Assembly: GCA_902826155.1 (NCBI GenBank)
Contig: CADEDU010000036.1
Coordinates: 32,428-48,099 of the forward strand
Origin: an uncultured beta proteobacterium
GTDB taxonomy: Bacteria > Pseudomonadota > Gammaproteobacteria > Burkholderiales > SG8-39
DNA length: 15,672 bases
Reading direction: 5' to 3'
Part shown: in pieces, positions 14,764-15,672 of the stretch
Position numbering within the stretch: position 1 is the first letter of the stretch
Layout: each line of letters opens with the position of its first letter
Translations under genes and position numbers: made by a program
The notes under the pieces: model-generated
What the model saw: the letters and a program-made list of their open reading frames with translations, nothing else
What the model was told of the DNA's origin: nothing
The model's database searches: none

Positions 14764-15672
14764 TCACGCCGGCGGATGCACCTTGCGCCAATGCCGCGCG
14801 ATATCGATGCGCCGGCATACCCACACCCGGTCGTGCTGCTCGATATGGTCGAGAAATCGTTGCAGCGCGCGAATGCGCCCCGGGCGGCCGAGCAGCCGGC
14901 AGTGCATGCCCACCGACAGCATCTTCGGCGTGTCCGCGCCTTCGGCGTAGAGCACATCGAAACTGTCGCGCAGGTAGGTGAAGAACTGGTCGCTCGAATT
15001 GAAGCCCTGCGGCGTCGCGAAGCGCATGTCGTTGGCGTCGAGCGTGTACGGCACGATGAGCTGCTTGTGCACGCCGGTTCTGGTCGCCACGTCGGTGTAG
15101 AAGGGCAGATCGTCGCCGTAGTAGTCGGCGTCGTACTCGAAGCCGCCGTGTTCGACCACCAGCCGGCGCGTGTTGGGGCTGTCGCGGCCTGTGTACCAGC
15201 CAAGTGGCCACTTGCCGTGGGTCATGCGCCGGATGATCTCGGTGCCGATGCGCATGTGTTCGCGCTCGAGTCTTTCCGGCGCGCTTTGATAGTGGATCCA
15301 GCGCCAGCCGTGACAGGCAATCTCGTGATCGAGTTCGACGAACGCTTGCGTGAGTTCGGGATGCCGCTCCAGTGCCATCGAGATGCCGAACACGGTGAAC
15401 GGCAGCTTGCGCCGCTCGAATTCACGCACGATGCGCCACGCCCCCGCGCGCGATCCGTACTCGTAGATCGACTCCATGCTCAGGTGCCGTGACGGATAGG
15501 CCTGCGCGCCGATGATCTCCGAGAGGAAGATCTCGGAGGCCGGGTCGCCGTGCAGCACGCAGTTCTCGCCGCCTTCCTCGTAGTTGAGGACGAACTGCAC
15601 GGCGATGCGCGCGTTACCCGGCCAATTCGCCTGGGGAGGATTGCGACCGTAGCCGACGAGGTCGCGCGGATA
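14764..15672 (-). CDS. puuE: Allantoinase PuuE (polysaccharide deacetylase-like), 5' end outside the window
   Basis: PuuE-type allantoinase opens allantoin to allantoate in purine breakdown; it belongs to the polysaccharide deacetylase (NodB) fold and is unrelated to the amidohydrolase allantoinases. About 302 residues are visible and the frame stays open to the right edge, where the sequence reads YPRDLVGYGRNPPQANWPGN, the typical PuuE N-terminus, so only a few residues and the start codon are missing. A GTG at 15600 is internal, not the start. Family segments follow: VQFVLNYEEGGEN, SEIIGAQAY, MESIYEYGSRAGAWR, the NodB-like region with EIACHGWRWIHY, PLGWYTGRDSPNTRRLV and DADYYGDDLPF. It converges on the hydratase-like gene with 39 nt between them. 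No other purine-catabolism gene is visible. Confidence 0.92.
   Translation of the reverse strand, partial: YPRDLVGYGRNPPQANWPGNARIAVQFVLNYEEGGENCVLHGDPASEIFLSEIIGAQAYPSRHLSMESIYEYGSRAGAWRIVREFERRKLPFTVFGISMALERHPELTQAFVELDHEIACHGWRWIHYQSAPERLEREHMRIGTEIIRRMTHGKWPLGWYTGRDSPNTRRLVVEHGGFEYDADYYGDDLPFYTDVATRTGVHKQLIVPYTLDANDMRFATPQGFNSSDQFFTYLRDSFDVLYAEGADTPKMLSVGMHCRLLGRPGRIRALQRFLDHIEQHDRVWVCRRIDIARHWRKVHPPA

Noticed and set aside
15600..15600. GTG at 15600 as the start of the allantoinase
   Set aside because: The frame continues upstream with the family's conserved N-terminal sequence to the window edge, so this codon is an internal valine.

Overview
The window is dense, GC-rich chromosomal DNA from a proteobacterium, most likely a betaproteobacterium in or near the Burkholderiales. 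The evidence for this is gene content and order: darP-mogA divergent from pmbA, a SirB1-like gene and murJ divergent from rpsT, a DUF3579 gene convergent with rpsT, and an argD-argF-argG cluster. Taxonomy is inferred from gene order and protein character; no search was run. I see no phage, insertion sequence, CRISPR array or obvious island.

Layout. Positions 8-83 carry a complete tRNA-Thr(CGT). A minus-strand operon follows in the order darP (1956-1426), mogA (1436-792) and a serine esterase (768-97). pmbA/tldE (2137-3477, plus) diverges from darP. The minus-strand pair murJ (5984-4416) and SirB1-like (4364-3528) converges on pmbA. rpsT (6230-6493, plus) has a good sigma70 promoter and converges on a DUF3579 gene (6824-6525, minus).

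A large Orn/Lys/Arg decarboxylase (7034-9019, plus) lies between DUF3579 and the arginine cluster. Then come a 357-nt non-coding stretch, a small unrecognised gene (9377-9622), and argD (9874), argF (GTG at 11070, overlapping the argD stop) and argG (12142, with its own promoter-like sequence). Together argD, argF and argG cover acetylornithine formation, citrulline formation and argininosuccinate synthesis. The decarboxylase next to them acts on arginine, ornithine or lysine, so the 7.0-13.4 kb segment holds both synthesis and probable decarboxylation of basic amino acids. The right end has a DUF457/YdjM-type membrane protein (13409-13963), a 2-keto-4-pentenoate hydratase-like enzyme translationally coupled to it (13960-14724), and a convergent PuuE-type allantoinase whose start lies beyond the right edge.

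Most genes are ordinary housekeeping genes. The most interesting non-coding signals are two leaders. The argD leader (9701-9873) has an extended -10 box, a short possible leader peptide rich in arginine codons, and four mutually complementary GGCGGC/GCCGCC segments ending just before the argD ribosome binding site. The decarboxylase leader has a perfect 9-bp inverted repeat followed by TTTT. Both are hypotheses from inspection only, without folding or comparative data.
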